Origin: Chloroflexota bacterium
GTDB taxonomy: Bacteria; Chloroflexota; Anaerolineae; B4-G1; SLSP01
NCBI GenBank assembly: GCA_019873645.1
Contig: JAIOAX010000029.1
Span: forward strand, 1-64,000
Direction: 5' to 3'
DNA length: 64,000 nt
The notes under the pieces were generated by a model, which ran no database searches, was not told the origin of the DNA, and saw only the letters and a program-made list of their open reading frames with translations. Position numbers and translations under genes: made by a program. Positions 7,619-16,201 of the stretch are shown here, piece by piece (within the stretch, counting starts at the first letter, position 1; each line of letters starts with the position of its first letter).

Positions 7619-9760
7619 ATGGATCCCATCGCTATCATCGCTACTGTTGCCGCCGACCTGGCGCTCGAATTGCCGCGCGTCGAAGCTGCCGTCCGCCTGC
7701 TGGACGACGGCAACACGATCCCCTTTATTGCCCGTTACCGCAAAGAGATGACCGGCTCACTCGATGAAGAGCAATTGCGCCAGATTGCCGAGCGGCTGAG
7801 TTATCGCCGCACGCTGGAGGCGCGCCGCGAGACAGTCCTGCGGAGCCTGGAAGAACAAGGCGTGCTCACGCCGGAACTCCAGGCGGACGTGGAAGCCGCC
7901 GACACTCTGCAACGCCTGGAAGACCTCTACCGCCCGTACAAACCCAAGCGCCGCACGCGCGCAACGGTGGCCCGCGAGAAGGGTCTGCAACCCCTCGCCG
8001 ACCTCATCCTGGCGCAAACGCCGGAGGGCGACCGCGAGGCCCTGGCGCAACCTTTCCTTACGGATGATGTTCCCACGGTGGAGGAGGCCTACGCCGGCGC
8101 CCGGGACATCGTCGCCGAAGTCATCGCCGACGCGCCGGAAGTGCGCGCCGAGATGCGCCAATTGGTGCAGCGTCACGGTATGCTGAACGTCGCCGTCGCC
8201 GATGCCGGCAAGGATCCCCAGGGTGTCTACCAGATGTACTACAACTTCTGCGTGGAATATCGCGCCCTGCGTCCGCACCAGACTTTGGCGATCAACCGCG
8301 GCGAGCGCGAAGAAGTGCTCAAGGTCACGCTGGAAGTCCCCGAAGCCGAAGCGTTGGGGATTCTCGCCCAACGCTACCCCGCCGATGCCGCCAGCCCGCT
8401 GCTGGACGACCTCATCGAGGCGCGTAAGGATAGCTACAGCCGTCTCCTCTTCCCCGCCGTCGAGCGCGAGATGCGCCGCGAACTCAGCAACATGGCCGAC
8501 CGGCATGCCATCGGCGTCTTTGCCGCTAACCTCAAATCCTTGTTGTTGCAACCGCCGCTGCGCGGGCAGACCGTCCTGGGGATTGACCCCGGCTACCGCA
8601 CCGGCTGCAAAGTGGCCGTCGTAGACCCCACCGGCAAGGTATTGGACACCGCCACGATCTATCCCGACCGGGATAAAGCCCAGGCCAAAGCGACACTGTT
8701 GCGCCTGGTGCAACAGCATGGCGTCACCGTTATTGACATCGGTAACGGCACCGCCAGCCGCGAGACGGAAGCGTTGGTGGCGGAACTGCTCAATGAGGCC
8801 AAACTGAAGGTGCAGTATACCATCGTCAACGAAGCCGGGGCGTCGGTCTACTCGGCGTCGAAACTGGCGCGCCAGGAACTGCCCGATCTGGACGTATCGC
8901 TGCGCGGCGCGGTCTCCATCGCCCGACGGCTTCAGGATCCGCTGGCCGAATTGGTGAAGATTGACCCCAAGGCCATCGGCGTGGGGTTGTATCAGCATGA
9001 CGTTGACCAGAAGGCGCTCGCCGCGGCGCTGGATACGGTCGTTGAATCGGTGGTCAACACGGTAGGCGCGGACCTGAACACGGCGTCGCCGGCGCTGTTG
9101 CGTTACATCTCCGGCATCGGCCCCAAGCTGGCCGAGACGATTGTGGCCTACCGCGATGCCCATGGCGCTTTCCCCACCCGCGAGGCGTTGCGTGAGGTTC
9201 CCGGCGTCGGGCCGAAGACGTTTGAGCAGGCCGCCGGTTTCCTGCGCGTCCCCGATAGTACCGAGCCGCTGGACAACACTCCCATCCACCCGGAAAGCTA
9301 CCCCGTAGCCCGTAAGGTGCTGGAACTGCTGGATTGTCCGCTCGGCGATCTGCGGCTGGCAGGCGAAATCGCCAATCTGCGCCGGCAGGTGAATCTCGAT
9401 GAACTGGCCGCCGACCTGGAGACGGGCCGTCCCACTCTGGAAGACATCCTTGGGGCGTTGGCCCGTCCCGGGCGCGACCCCCGCGATGACCTGGAAGGTC
9501 CCATCCTGCGCAGTGACGTGCTCAGCATCGAAGATTTGCGCGAGGGCATGCAGCTCAAAGGCACGGTGCGCAACGTCGTGGACTTTGGCGCGTTCGTGGA
9601 CATCGGCGTCAAACGTGATGGACTGGTGCACATCAGCCGCATGGGAACGGGGTACGTCCGCAACCCGCACGACAAAGTTTCCGTGGGGGATGTAATTGAT
9701 GTGCAAGTTGTGGAAGTGGATGTCCAGCGCGGGCGCATCAGCCTGGCGTTGGTGGAGTGA
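7619..9760 (+). CDS. tex: Tex family RNA-binding transcription accessory protein
   Basis: A 713-residue Tex/Spt6-like protein that binds nucleic acid and associates with transcription. Domains in order: N-terminal helical HTH region, YqgF/RNase H-like fold (GIDPGYRTGCKVAVVD, about 320), helix-hairpin-helix pair (ISGIGPKLAETIVAYRD about 497, and VPGVGPKTFEQAAGFLR), and C-terminal S1 domain (about 643-712, GTVRNVVDFGAFVDIGVKRD). The ATG at 7619 follows AGAGGAGA. The frame is open 68 codons further upstream, but that part overlaps the CAP gene out of frame and is not coding. High sequence confidence; no operon partner is obvious. Confidence 0.95.
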   Translation: MDPIAIIATVAADLALELPRVEAAVRLLDDGNTIPFIARYRKEMTGSLDEEQLRQIAERLSYRRTLEARRETVLRSLEEQGVLTPELQADVEAADTLQRLEDLYRPYKPKRRTRATVAREKGLQPLADLILAQTPEGDREALAQPFLTDDVPTVEEAYAGARDIVAEVIADAPEVRAEMRQLVQRHGMLNVAVADAGKDPQGVYQMYYNFCVEYRALRPHQTLAINRGEREEVLKVTLEVPEAEALGILAQRYPADAASPLLDDLIEARKDSYSRLLFPAVEREMRRELSNMADRHAIGVFAANLKSLLLQPPLRGQTVLGIDPGYRTGCKVAVVDPTGKVLDTATIYPDRDKAQAKATLLRLVQQHGVTVIDIGNGTASRETEALVAELLNEAKLKVQYTIVNEAGASVYSASKLARQELPDLDVSLRGAVSIARRLQDPLAELVKIDPKAIGVGLYQHDVDQKALAAALDTVVESVVNTVGADLNTASPALLRYISGIGPKLAETIVAYRDAHGAFPTREALREVPGVGPKTFEQAAGFLRVPDSTEPLDNTPIHPESYPVARKVLELLDCPLGDLRLAGEIANLRRQVNLDELAADLETGRPTLEDILGALARPGRDPRDDLEGPILRSDVLSIEDLREGMQLKGTVRNVVDFGAFVDIGVKRDGLVHISRMGTGYVRNPHDKVSVGDVIDVQVVEVDVQRGRISLALVE

Positions 9761-9762
9761 TG

Positions 9763-9845
9763 AGGGATTGGGTAGTGGGGATTAGGGATTGGGTAGCCTG
9801 ACAATTCCTAATTCCTAATCCCCAATCCCTGGTCCCTAACCCCTG
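9763..9845. repeat. Inverted G-rich/C-rich filler repeat (GGGATTGGG type)
   Basis: GGGATTGGGTAGTGGGGATTAGGGATTGGG is followed by its approximate complement built of CCTAAT, CCCCAATCCC and CCCTAACCCC. It occupies nearly the whole tex-DUF554 gap up to the AAGGAG ribosome site. The same motif class occurs at 28.6-28.7 kb and inside larC. Confidence 0.75.
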
Positions 9846-9861
9846 GAAACAAGGAGTACTT

Positions 9862-10542
9862 ATGCCTATCGGAAGTCTCGTTAACGCACTGACGGTCATT
9901 GCAGGCAGCACGGTCGGCCTGTTGCTGCGGAAAAAGTTCCCGGAGAACATCAAGGGCATCATCTTTGAGGGGGTGGGCCTGGGGACGCTGGTGTTGGGGA
10001 TGAAGATGGCGTTTGAGGTGCAAAACTTCCTCATCTTCATCTTCAGCTTGATTTTTGGGGGCATTATCGGCGAATTGGTCCACCTGGAAGCCTGGATGGA
10101 AGGGATGGGCGAGCGGCTCAAGGCGCGGCTGAAGAGCCAGGATGGACGCTTCACCGAAGGGTTGATCACGGCGTTCCTCATCTTCTGCGTCGGCTCGATG
10201 ACGTTTGTGGGTGCGATCAACGAGGGGCTTAGCGGCGACCGCACGCTGATCCTCACCAAAGCGATTTTGGACGGCTTCACCTCGATTGCGCTGGCGTCGG
10301 TCTACGGGCTGGGGGTGCTGATCTCGGCGCTGCCGCTGTTCATCATCCAGGCGGGCATCACCTTGCTGGCGGCGCAATTCCAGAGCTTTTTCTCCGACCT
10401 CATGATCGCTCAGATGACCGCTGTGGGCGGTGCGCTCATCCTGGGGATCGGGCTAAACTTGCTCGGCATCAAGCGGGTCAAGACGAGCAATTTGCTGCCG
10501 GGGCTGGTGGTGGTGATCGTGCTGACGTTAATTTTTGGATGA
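9862..10542 (+). CDS. DUF554 family membrane protein
   Basis: A 226-residue integral membrane protein with the DUF554 (YdfK/YqgA-like) start MPIGSLVNALTVIAGSTVGL and the conserved LITAFLIFCVGSMTFVGAI segment. It has about six or seven hydrophobic helices and ends in a hydrophobic stretch. AAGGAG precedes the ATG. The family has no established biochemical role, and neighbouring genes do not suggest one. Confidence 0.85.
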   Translation: MPIGSLVNALTVIAGSTVGLLLRKKFPENIKGIIFEGVGLGTLVLGMKMAFEVQNFLIFIFSLIFGGIIGELVHLEAWMEGMGERLKARLKSQDGRFTEGLITAFLIFCVGSMTFVGAINEGLSGDRTLILTKAILDGFTSIALASVYGLGVLISALPLFIIQAGITLLAAQFQSFFSDLMIAQMTAVGGALILGIGLNLLGIKRVKTSNLLPGLVVVIVLTLIFG

Positions 10543-10570
10543 AGGATTTTGTTGACACAGGCATAAGTGG

Positions 10571-10675
10571 ATGGTTTTGGCGGCTCTGGGCGATGACCGT
10601 TCTGAGGCGCAATTGGCCGCCACAATGGGCAGCTATGAGTTCGGCACGCCGGCCAGTTGGGTCAAAGTGAAATGA
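10571..10675 (+). pseudogene. Short orphan ORF, possible gene remnant
   Basis: A 34-codon frame from ATG to TGA encodes MVLAALGDDRSEAQLAATMG followed by a short tail. The pattern recalls the segment after the catalytic Cys in C39-like peptidase domains. No ribosome site or remaining domain is present. It is most likely a decayed 3' fragment beside the toxin-antitoxin pair. Confidence 0.3.
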
Positions 10676-10715
10676 TGCTTTATGGTATAATGACTACGGC
10701 GCAGGAGCTCTAAAA

Positions 10716-11000
10716 ATGGGATTCATCTTTGAATGGGATGAGCGTAAAGCCCAGGAGAACTTCAGAAAACATCGAGTCAGCTTTGATGAAGCTAAGACTG
10801 TTTTTCTGGATCCGTTCTCAATAACGATACCCGATCCAAATCACTCGATTGATGAAGAACGATTTATTGATATTGGAACCTCTATTGGTGGGAGGGTCCT
10901 TGTTGTCGTGTATACCGAACGAGGGGATAATATTCGCCTCATAAGTAGCCGTAAGGCCACTTTAGCAGAGCGGAGGAAGTATGAAGAAAGAGATTACTGA
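10716..11000 (+). CDS. BrnT family toxin
   Basis: A 94-residue protein with the BrnT pattern: FEWDERKAQENFRKHRVSFD near the N-terminus, then ERFIDIG, RVLVVVYTERGDNIRLISSR and RKATLAERRKYEE. BrnT toxins are RelE-like ribonucleases that block translation. The gene overlaps the following small gene by 20 nt, the usual toxin-first order of BrnT modules. Base composition is AT-richer than the flanking housekeeping genes, which suggests acquisition. Confidence 0.88.
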   Translation: MGFIFEWDERKAQENFRKHRVSFDEAKTVFLDPFSITIPDPNHSIDEERFIDIGTSIGGRVLVVVYTERGDNIRLISSRKATLAERRKYEERDY

Positions 11001-11277
11001 ACCGGGCCTCATAGAAGATGATGATATGTGCCCTGAATACGATTTCACGGGTGGCGTTCGGGGCAAACACTATAAAGAGCTGCGTGAGGGTTACTCCATC
11101 AAAATACATCAGGCCGATGGAACAACGTTGATACAAAACTTTAGACTCGAGGAAGGTACAGTGGTCCTGGCGCCAGATGTGCGAAAGTATTTCCCCGATT
11201 CTGAAGCTGTGAATATGGCATTGCGTTGTTTGATCCCTCTGGTGGCACCTAAGCACGGCGCCAAAGCGACTTCGTAG
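10981..11277 (+). CDS. Putative antitoxin of the BrnT module
   Basis: A 98-residue partner overlapping the toxin gene. The N-terminal part contains EYDFTGGVRGKHYKELREGY, a pattern common in antitoxins paired with BrnT-like toxins. The C-terminal part (VLAPDVRKYFPDSEAVNMAL) looks like a ribbon-helix-helix DNA-binding tail. It probably neutralises the toxin and represses the pair. It is not canonical BrnA by sequence. Confidence 0.7.
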   Translation: MKKEITEPGLIEDDDMCPEYDFTGGVRGKHYKELREGYSIKIHQADGTTLIQNFRLEEGTVVLAPDVRKYFPDSEAVNMALRCLIPLVAPKHGAKATS

Positions 11278-11321
11278 GGTTAAAAAGTGCAGTGCTCCTC
11301 ATTTTGAGGCGCGCTACAGCA

Positions 11322-11392
11322 CAGAGGACGCTGAGATTTTTCTGATATTTTCCTTTGCGCGCTCGGCGTCTCCGCGGTGCAAAACTCAATCC
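11322..11392. repeat. Imperfect palindromic repeat (CACAGAGGACGC...GCGTCTCCGCGGTG)
   Basis: The left arm CACAGAGGACGCTGAG pairs imperfectly with the right arm CTCGGCGTCTCCGCGGTG. It fills most of the gap before the DedA gene. A related CACAGAG element lies at about 21.22-21.29 kb. Confidence 0.5.
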
Positions 11393-11425
11393 AACATTGT
11401 CAAGCTACATAGGAGACCAATCATC

Positions 11426-12100
11426 ATGCACTTAGGCGATATTTTAAATGCCATCACTGAATGGGCGCTCGGCATCATCCGCACGTTGGGCTATCCGGGG
11501 CTGGGACTGGTGATGTTCCTGGAAAATGTGTTTCCGCCCATTCCCTCAGAAGCAGTTCTGCCGCTGGCCGGCTGGCTCACCGTCGGCGCCAATGCGAAAT
11601 TCAGCCTGCTGGGCGTGACGCTGGTGGGTGCAATCGGCTCGGTCGCGGGCGCGTTCTTCTTTTACGGCCTGGGGCGCTGGTTCGACGAGCGCCGCGTGCG
11701 CTACCTCTTGCAGCGGTTCGGCAAGTGGTTTATGCTTTCCGAGAGCGACCTGGATGTGGCGCTGGACTGGTTCGCGCGCTTTGGCGAATACGTCATCTTC
11801 TTCGGGCGTATGGTGCCGATTGTGCGCAGCTTGATCTCTGTGCCCGCGGGCCTGGCGAAGATGAACATCCCGCGCTTTGCGTTCTACACCGCGCTCGGCA
11901 CCGCGTTGTGGAGTTTCCTGCTGGCGCTGGCCGGGCGTCTGCTTGGCGAAAGCTGGCCGATTGTCACAGACATCATTAACCAGTACGAACATGCCGTGTA
12001 TGTCGTCGTCATCGTCGCGGTTGTCGGATTCTTTGGCTATCGGCTCTGGCAGCGGCGGAAGAAAGCTGTCAGCGATCAGCCGTCAGTGGTCAGCAAATAA
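11426..12100 (+). CDS. DedA family membrane protein
   Basis: A 224-residue DedA/VTT-domain protein. The family acts in lipid translocation and envelope homeostasis. It has the signature VMFLENVFPPIPSEAVLPLAG, read here as FLENVFPPIPSE, and FGRMVPIVRSLISVPAGLAKM, plus four or five hydrophobic helices. GGAGACC precedes the ATG. The last ten codons (AVSDQPSVVSK) are written in the TCAGCGATCAG-type filler repeat that continues past the stop, so the native C-terminus appears to have been replaced or extended by repeat. Confidence 0.9.
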   Translation: MHLGDILNAITEWALGIIRTLGYPGLGLVMFLENVFPPIPSEAVLPLAGWLTVGANAKFSLLGVTLVGAIGSVAGAFFFYGLGRWFDERRVRYLLQRFGKWFMLSESDLDVALDWFARFGEYVIFFGRMVPIVRSLISVPAGLAKMNIPRFAFYTALGTALWSFLLALAGRLLGESWPIVTDIINQYEHAVYVVVIVAVVGFFGYRLWQRRKKAVSDQPSVVSK

Positions 12101-12123
12101 GCGAATCAGCAAATCGGCGAATG
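12064..12123. repeat. Filler repeat spanning the DedA 3' end
   Basis: GCTGTCAGCGATCAGCCGTC-type units run through the stop codon. They are followed by AAGCGAATCAGCAAATCGGCG units of about 8 nt. Related arrays lie at 34.1-34.4 kb and 50.95-51.04 kb. Confidence 0.65.
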
Positions 12124-12184
12124 AGTTGTGATCGCGTAAAGCCTTCTTTACTCATTTCTCATTTCTAACACAGGAGATAGTCTT

Positions 12185-13528
12185 ATGCCCCCGGTTATCC
12201 GTGTAGAACAAATCGGTCAATATGAAGGCCAGGAAGTGACGATCCGTGGATGGGTGTACAATCGCACGCACAAGGGGAAGCTGGTGTTCCTGCTGGTGCG
12301 AGATGGCTACGGTTTTGTCCAGTGCGTGGGCTTCAAAAACGACCTTCCCGCCGAACTCTTCGACGCGCTGACGCGCATCCCCCAAGAGTCGTCAGTCGTT
12401 GTCACGGGCATCGTGCGCGCCGACCCGCGCGCGCCCGGCATCCCCGGCGGCTATGAGATCGGCATCACGGGCTTCGAGGTCATTCAGGCCGTGGAAGGCG
12501 AATATCCCATCGCCCTCAAAGAACACGGGGTTGAGTTCCTGCTTGATCACCGCCACCTGTGGATCCGCATGCCGAGCCAGTGGGCGGTGTTGCGCGTCCG
12601 CGCGGCTGTCATTGCCGCCATCCACGAGTGGCTCGCGGATAACGGCTTCATCCACATGGACACCCCCATCCTCACGCCGGCCGCCTGCGAGGGCACGACG
12701 ACGCTCTTCGGCACCGAGTATTTTGATGAAGGCAAAGCCTATCTCGCGCAGAGCGGTCAACTTTACAACGAGGCCAACATCTTCGCCTTCAGTCGGGTTT
12801 ACTGCTTCGGGCCGACTTTCCGCGCCGAAAAATCCAAGACCCGCCGCCACCTCACCGAGTTCTGGATGGTGGAGCCGGAAATCGCCTTCTGCGACCTCGA
12901 CGGGATTATGGAGATCGAAGAACAATTCGTCTCGCATATCGTCCAGACCGTGCTCAAGAAATGCGCGCCGGAATTGAAAACCCTGGGCCGCGACCTCACG
13001 GCATTGGAGCGCGTCACGCCGCCCTTTCCCCGCATTGCCTACGACGACGCACTGGCGATGCTCGCCGAAATCCGCGCACAGACGGAGGACCCGGAGGTCA
13101 AAGCGTTGCTGAACATCGAGTGGGGGATGGATTTCGGTTCACCGCACGAGACCGCGTTGACCAAACGATTCGACAAGCCGGTGTTCGTCTACGGCTATCC
13201 CACCGCCGTCAAAGCCTTCTATATGGAACCCTGGCCCGGCCGCCCGGAGGTCTGCAAGAGCGTGGATTTGCTCGCACCCGAAGGCTATGGCGAGATCATC
13301 GGCGGCAGCGAGCGTATTTCCGATCCCGACCTGCTCTTACAACGCATCCACGAACACCACCTGCCGGAAGAAGCCTTCAAGTGGTACATTGACCTGCGCC
13401 GTTACGGCAGCGTCCCGCACAGCGGCTTCGGCCTGGGCGTCGAACGCACCGTCGCGTGGATTTGCGGCATCGAGCACCTGCGCGAGGCCATCCCGTATCC
13501 GCGCATGATCAACCGCGTGTATCCGTAA
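12185..13528 (+). CDS. asnS: Asparaginyl-tRNA synthetase
   Basis: A 447-residue class IIb synthetase that charges tRNA-Asn. It has the N-terminal OB-fold anticodon-binding domain (about 15-110, GQEVTIRGWVYNRTHKGKL) and the class II catalytic core. Motif 2 is near residue 213 (FRAEKSKTRRHLTEFWMVE) and motif 3 near 414 (GFGLGVERTVAWICG). AGGAGA precedes the ATG. Given a dedicated AsnRS, the GatCAB genes later in the window probably serve mainly Gln-tRNA formation; that is inference because glnS cannot be excluded elsewhere. Confidence 0.96.
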   Translation: MPPVIRVEQIGQYEGQEVTIRGWVYNRTHKGKLVFLLVRDGYGFVQCVGFKNDLPAELFDALTRIPQESSVVVTGIVRADPRAPGIPGGYEIGITGFEVIQAVEGEYPIALKEHGVEFLLDHRHLWIRMPSQWAVLRVRAAVIAAIHEWLADNGFIHMDTPILTPAACEGTTTLFGTEYFDEGKAYLAQSGQLYNEANIFAFSRVYCFGPTFRAEKSKTRRHLTEFWMVEPEIAFCDLDGIMEIEEQFVSHIVQTVLKKCAPELKTLGRDLTALERVTPPFPRIAYDDALAMLAEIRAQTEDPEVKALLNIEWGMDFGSPHETALTKRFDKPVFVYGYPTAVKAFYMEPWPGRPEVCKSVDLLAPEGYGEIIGGSERISDPDLLLQRIHEHHLPEEAFKWYIDLRRYGSVPHSGFGLGVERTVAWICGIEHLREAIPYPRMINRVYP

Positions 13529-13537
13529 AGGCGTAGG

Positions 13538-13635
13538 CCGGCCACGAATAAATAAACGAATGGACACCCGGCTGACGCCAGTTTTTGGTCTAGCCGAGAC
13601 CCGAATTCGTTTATGCGTGTGAAATTCGTGGTCGG
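13538..13635. terminator. Bidirectional inverted repeat between convergent asnS and glycosidase
   Basis: The outer arms CCGGCCACGAAT (13538-13549) and ATTCGTGGTCGG (13624-13635) pair with one G-T wobble. The inner arms ATAAACGAAT (13552-13561) and ATTCGTTTAT (13605-13614) pair perfectly. The position between two convergent genes suits transcription termination, but no long T-run is present. The ACGAAT units recall the filler at 50.25 kb. Confidence 0.55.
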
Positions 13636-13641
13636 CAAGCT

Positions 13642-15816
13642 TTACCCCGACCGACGCATCACCACCGGCAAGTAAACCCGCTCTACCGGCCATAGCCCCA
13701 CCATACCCAGGGATTCGGTAATCACATCCGCACGCAACGGCCAGGTGAACGACAGACTGCGCATGTAGTCTGTCGTCGCGGCGGCAGTCATTTTCAGACG
13801 GTAAGTCTCCCCAGGGAGCACTGTCGTGGTGAATTCCCACGTATCCGCGATGACGGGATTGACCACATCGCGCCCCAGGCTATCCACGAAACGCAAGGCT
13901 ACGTTGGTAAGCAGCATCTCGCCGATTTGCGTACCCGGGACCTCCCATAGACCATTGCGATTGTCATCGGCAAAGAACGGCCCAACGCTGAGATGTAAGG
14001 TATTCGCCAGCTTGACTTTGGTCCAGGCCTGCGGTATGGCGGGCCAGGCTGCGCGATTGCCCACGCGGTCGGTGGCGCGGACGCGAAAGTAGTAGGTATT
14101 GCCGTCCGTGCCGTTAAAAACGGCTGAAGTTGCGGTCGTCGAAGATTTCCACAAGACCCACGCACCGTCCGCTCCGGTGCGCACCTGCACGTCGTAGAGC
14201 CAGACACCCGATTCGTTATCGCGCCCCTCCCAGGTGACGGTGAAAGCCGGTATGGCTATAAGCGGCGGCAGCGGCCGGATGGTTGAAGTAGGCGGTTGGT
14301 TGGCCGTCTCCGACTCACTGACGATCAGCGGATCGCCGCCGATGATGTAGTCGTTGGGATTGGAGACCAGGTTGGCGGTGGCGCCGGACAGCGTGAAGGT
14401 GTAGTTACCGGCTACAGCGGCGAGAGTTCGCGTGGTTCCCCAACGGTTCACCAACGTAGCCTGCGGAATCGTTGCGGGGAGCGTGTAGACGGAAGTCACA
14501 GGGCCGATGTTCCACAGTACGCTGACCTTGCCGCGCGGTGTGCCCCATAGAGTGACGCGCAGGTTAGTACCGGTGGGGACGCGAGTGGTGAAGGTCGGCG
14601 AGATGAGGTAGGTCGCCGCCACCTGAAACGCGCTGTAGGCCGGGCGCACAGAGCGATCGTTGCGGATCAGGCCGAAATACTCGCCCATATCGGCGTCATT
14701 GGTGCGGAAGAAAATGTACCGCTCGACGCCGGATGCCAGCGCGTTGGCGTAAGACTGAATCAGATAGGCAGCGGCTTCGTCCTGCGTGGCGGCGTAGTCG
14801 TACTTGGCGTTATACGCCTGCGGATCGCCCCACACCGGCACGCCGGTTTCGGTAAGCCAGATCGGATGGTCAAGGACATATACCTTCATCCGACTGCGAA
14901 TGTGATTCACAAGGCTATAGGCGTGGTCAGAGCGGCTGTAGGAGTGCAATGACAGCACATCGAAGAAATAGTTATTGGCAGGCGCGGTAGGATCGTCGTT
15001 GAGGATGTCGAGCACGCGCTCAAAGTAGGTCTGATCGGCCCAAAAGTGGATACCGGCATACAGCACGGTACACTCAGGGCACGCGGCTTTGGCGGCCCGG
15101 TAGCCCACCTTGAGCAGTTGAGCGTAGTCCTGTTCACTGCCGCACCAGAGCAGGTCCCACTCAACCTCGTTCCACATCTCCCAGAATTTGACGCGCGCTT
15201 TGTAATGGGAAACGACCGTGTATACAAATTCGGCCCATTGATTGCCGTTGAAGTCTGTCACCGTCCAGGGGCGGTACAGGCCGTTGGGCGGCGTGCGCGC
15301 CCCCACTGTGTTCCAGGTAAGTTGCGGTGTCAATGAGCGCGAGGCTCCATCCGCCAACGGCATAAGAAACTGACGAGGAGCCGGCGGATACCAGTCACCG
15401 GTCTGCTGGCGTGCAGCCATGATTGACTTGGTTACACATTCAGTTGCGGCCCATTCGGGCGTCATTTCGAGGATGCCAATGATGTTCGGGATGCCGGCGT
15501 TGTACAGGTCGTTCACCAGGGTGTCATACGCATCGAAGTTCCAGGTGTTGTCTGCCGGCTCCAAACGCGGCCAACTGAAGTCGAAACGCTCCCAGCGCGA
15601 GCCGGCCTGAACGGCCAGCGGCAGATAATAGCGTTCCTGCCCTTCCGGACCGGGGTAGAACGAATAACTCGCACCCGCGCGCCCGTCCGTATACGTTACC
15701 GGCGGCAGTACTGTATCTGCAACAGATTGCGCAGTCGCAGACGGCGTCAGCATTAGTAAAGAGACCAGTCCCAGCGCCAAAGTCCAGGCCAACAAGATAG
15801 CCGCAGTCTGTTTCAT
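13642..15816 (-). CDS. Secreted clan GH-A glycoside hydrolase-like protein with Fn3 domain
   Basis: A 724-residue exported protein. The ATG at 15816 follows GGAGGTGA at ideal spacing. It has a signal peptide (about 1-30, ending SATAQ) and a TIM-barrel domain (about 60-440). Candidate acid/base Glu is in KFWEMWNEVEWD and candidate nucleophile in IWLTETGVP, the Asn-Glu and Glu layout of clan GH-A (GH39/GH5-like). A Fn3-like domain spans about 525-610 (VTWEGRDNESGVWLYDVQVR), then a beta domain. The C-terminus VERVYLPVVMRRSG matches a tail seen on the other large secreted protein here. Substrate is not predictable; both catalytic residues appear present. Confidence 0.8.
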   Translation of the reverse strand: MKQTAAILLAWTLALGLVSLLMLTPSATAQSVADTVLPPVTYTDGRAGASYSFYPGPEGQERYYLPLAVQAGSRWERFDFSWPRLEPADNTWNFDAYDTLVNDLYNAGIPNIIGILEMTPEWAATECVTKSIMAARQQTGDWYPPAPRQFLMPLADGASRSLTPQLTWNTVGARTPPNGLYRPWTVTDFNGNQWAEFVYTVVSHYKARVKFWEMWNEVEWDLLWCGSEQDYAQLLKVGYRAAKAACPECTVLYAGIHFWADQTYFERVLDILNDDPTAPANNYFFDVLSLHSYSRSDHAYSLVNHIRSRMKVYVLDHPIWLTETGVPVWGDPQAYNAKYDYAATQDEAAAYLIQSYANALASGVERYIFFRTNDADMGEYFGLIRNDRSVRPAYSAFQVAATYLISPTFTTRVPTGTNLRVTLWGTPRGKVSVLWNIGPVTSVYTLPATIPQATLVNRWGTTRTLAAVAGNYTFTLSGATANLVSNPNDYIIGGDPLIVSESETANQPPTSTIRPLPPLIAIPAFTVTWEGRDNESGVWLYDVQVRTGADGAWVLWKSSTTATSAVFNGTDGNTYYFRVRATDRVGNRAAWPAIPQAWTKVKLANTLHLSVGPFFADDNRNGLWEVPGTQIGEMLLTNVALRFVDSLGRDVVNPVIADTWEFTTTVLPGETYRLKMTAAATTDYMRSLSFTWPLRADVITESLGMVGLWPVERVYLPVVMRRSG

Positions 15817-15900
15817 GGTTTCACCTCCATCCATACAGTGTAACAAAGATAAAACAAGAGGCAAGAGGTAAGGGGCAAGGGGAACGGTGAACCGGGGCGC

Positions 15901-16060
15901 CTTTCAACTTCGGGGGCAATCTTGCTGTGGCCGGTCGCTGACCGCGCCACCGCAGGGAGCTTGTACAGACCTGTCAGGTCTGCGTGTTTTTCAACTTCGG
16001 GGCAGATCGCTGCGCAGGCACGGTCTGGAGGCCGGCCTGAGCATTATCCAACTACCGTGT
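15901..16060. repeat. serS-flanking structured repeat, copy A (expanded)
   Basis: Shares CTTTCAACTTCGGG and GCTGTGGCCGGTCGCTG with copy B downstream of serS. After an extra segment of about 70 nt it also shares GGTCTGGAG-CCGGCCTG-GCATTA. CCGGTC can pair with GGCCGG, where copy B pairs CCGGTC with GACCGG, which is a compensating change. The extra segment contains a second TTCAACTTCGGGG and the palindrome CAGACCTGTCAGGTCTG (15967-15983). The 385-nt glycosidase-serS gap holds this element, G-rich filler (15855-15898) and the serS promoter. Confidence 0.6.
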
Positions 16061-16108
16061 CTGATAAGTTGCCTCCGTCCTGCAATGCACCTCTTTTATT
16101 TACAAAAC

Positions 16109-16137
16109 TGGACAAAGTCGGGGGTTAGTGGCATAAT
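16109..16137 (+). promoter_or_regulatory. serS promoter candidate
   Basis: TGGACA (16109-16114) and CATAAT (16132-16137) are separated by 17 nt. They lie about 65 nt upstream of the serS ATG, between the structured repeat and the gene. No T-box antiterminator consensus is present in the leader. Confidence 0.45.
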
Positions 16138-16201
16138 CTAAAGCAACAGCCTGAAGACAAACAGCCTGATAACCATAGCTCGACGCTCAAAGGGGGAAAT
16201 T

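Noticed and set aside
7757-9706. A 649-codon open frame antisense to tex
   Set aside because: It runs against a clear Tex gene with all domains in order. The protein has no recognisable pattern, and such long antisense frames are normal in high-GC genes.
15841-16201. T-box riboswitch upstream of serS
   Set aside because: No AGGGUGGNACCGCG-type antiterminator sequence or specifier-loop arrangement could be found; a related element also lies downstream of the gene.
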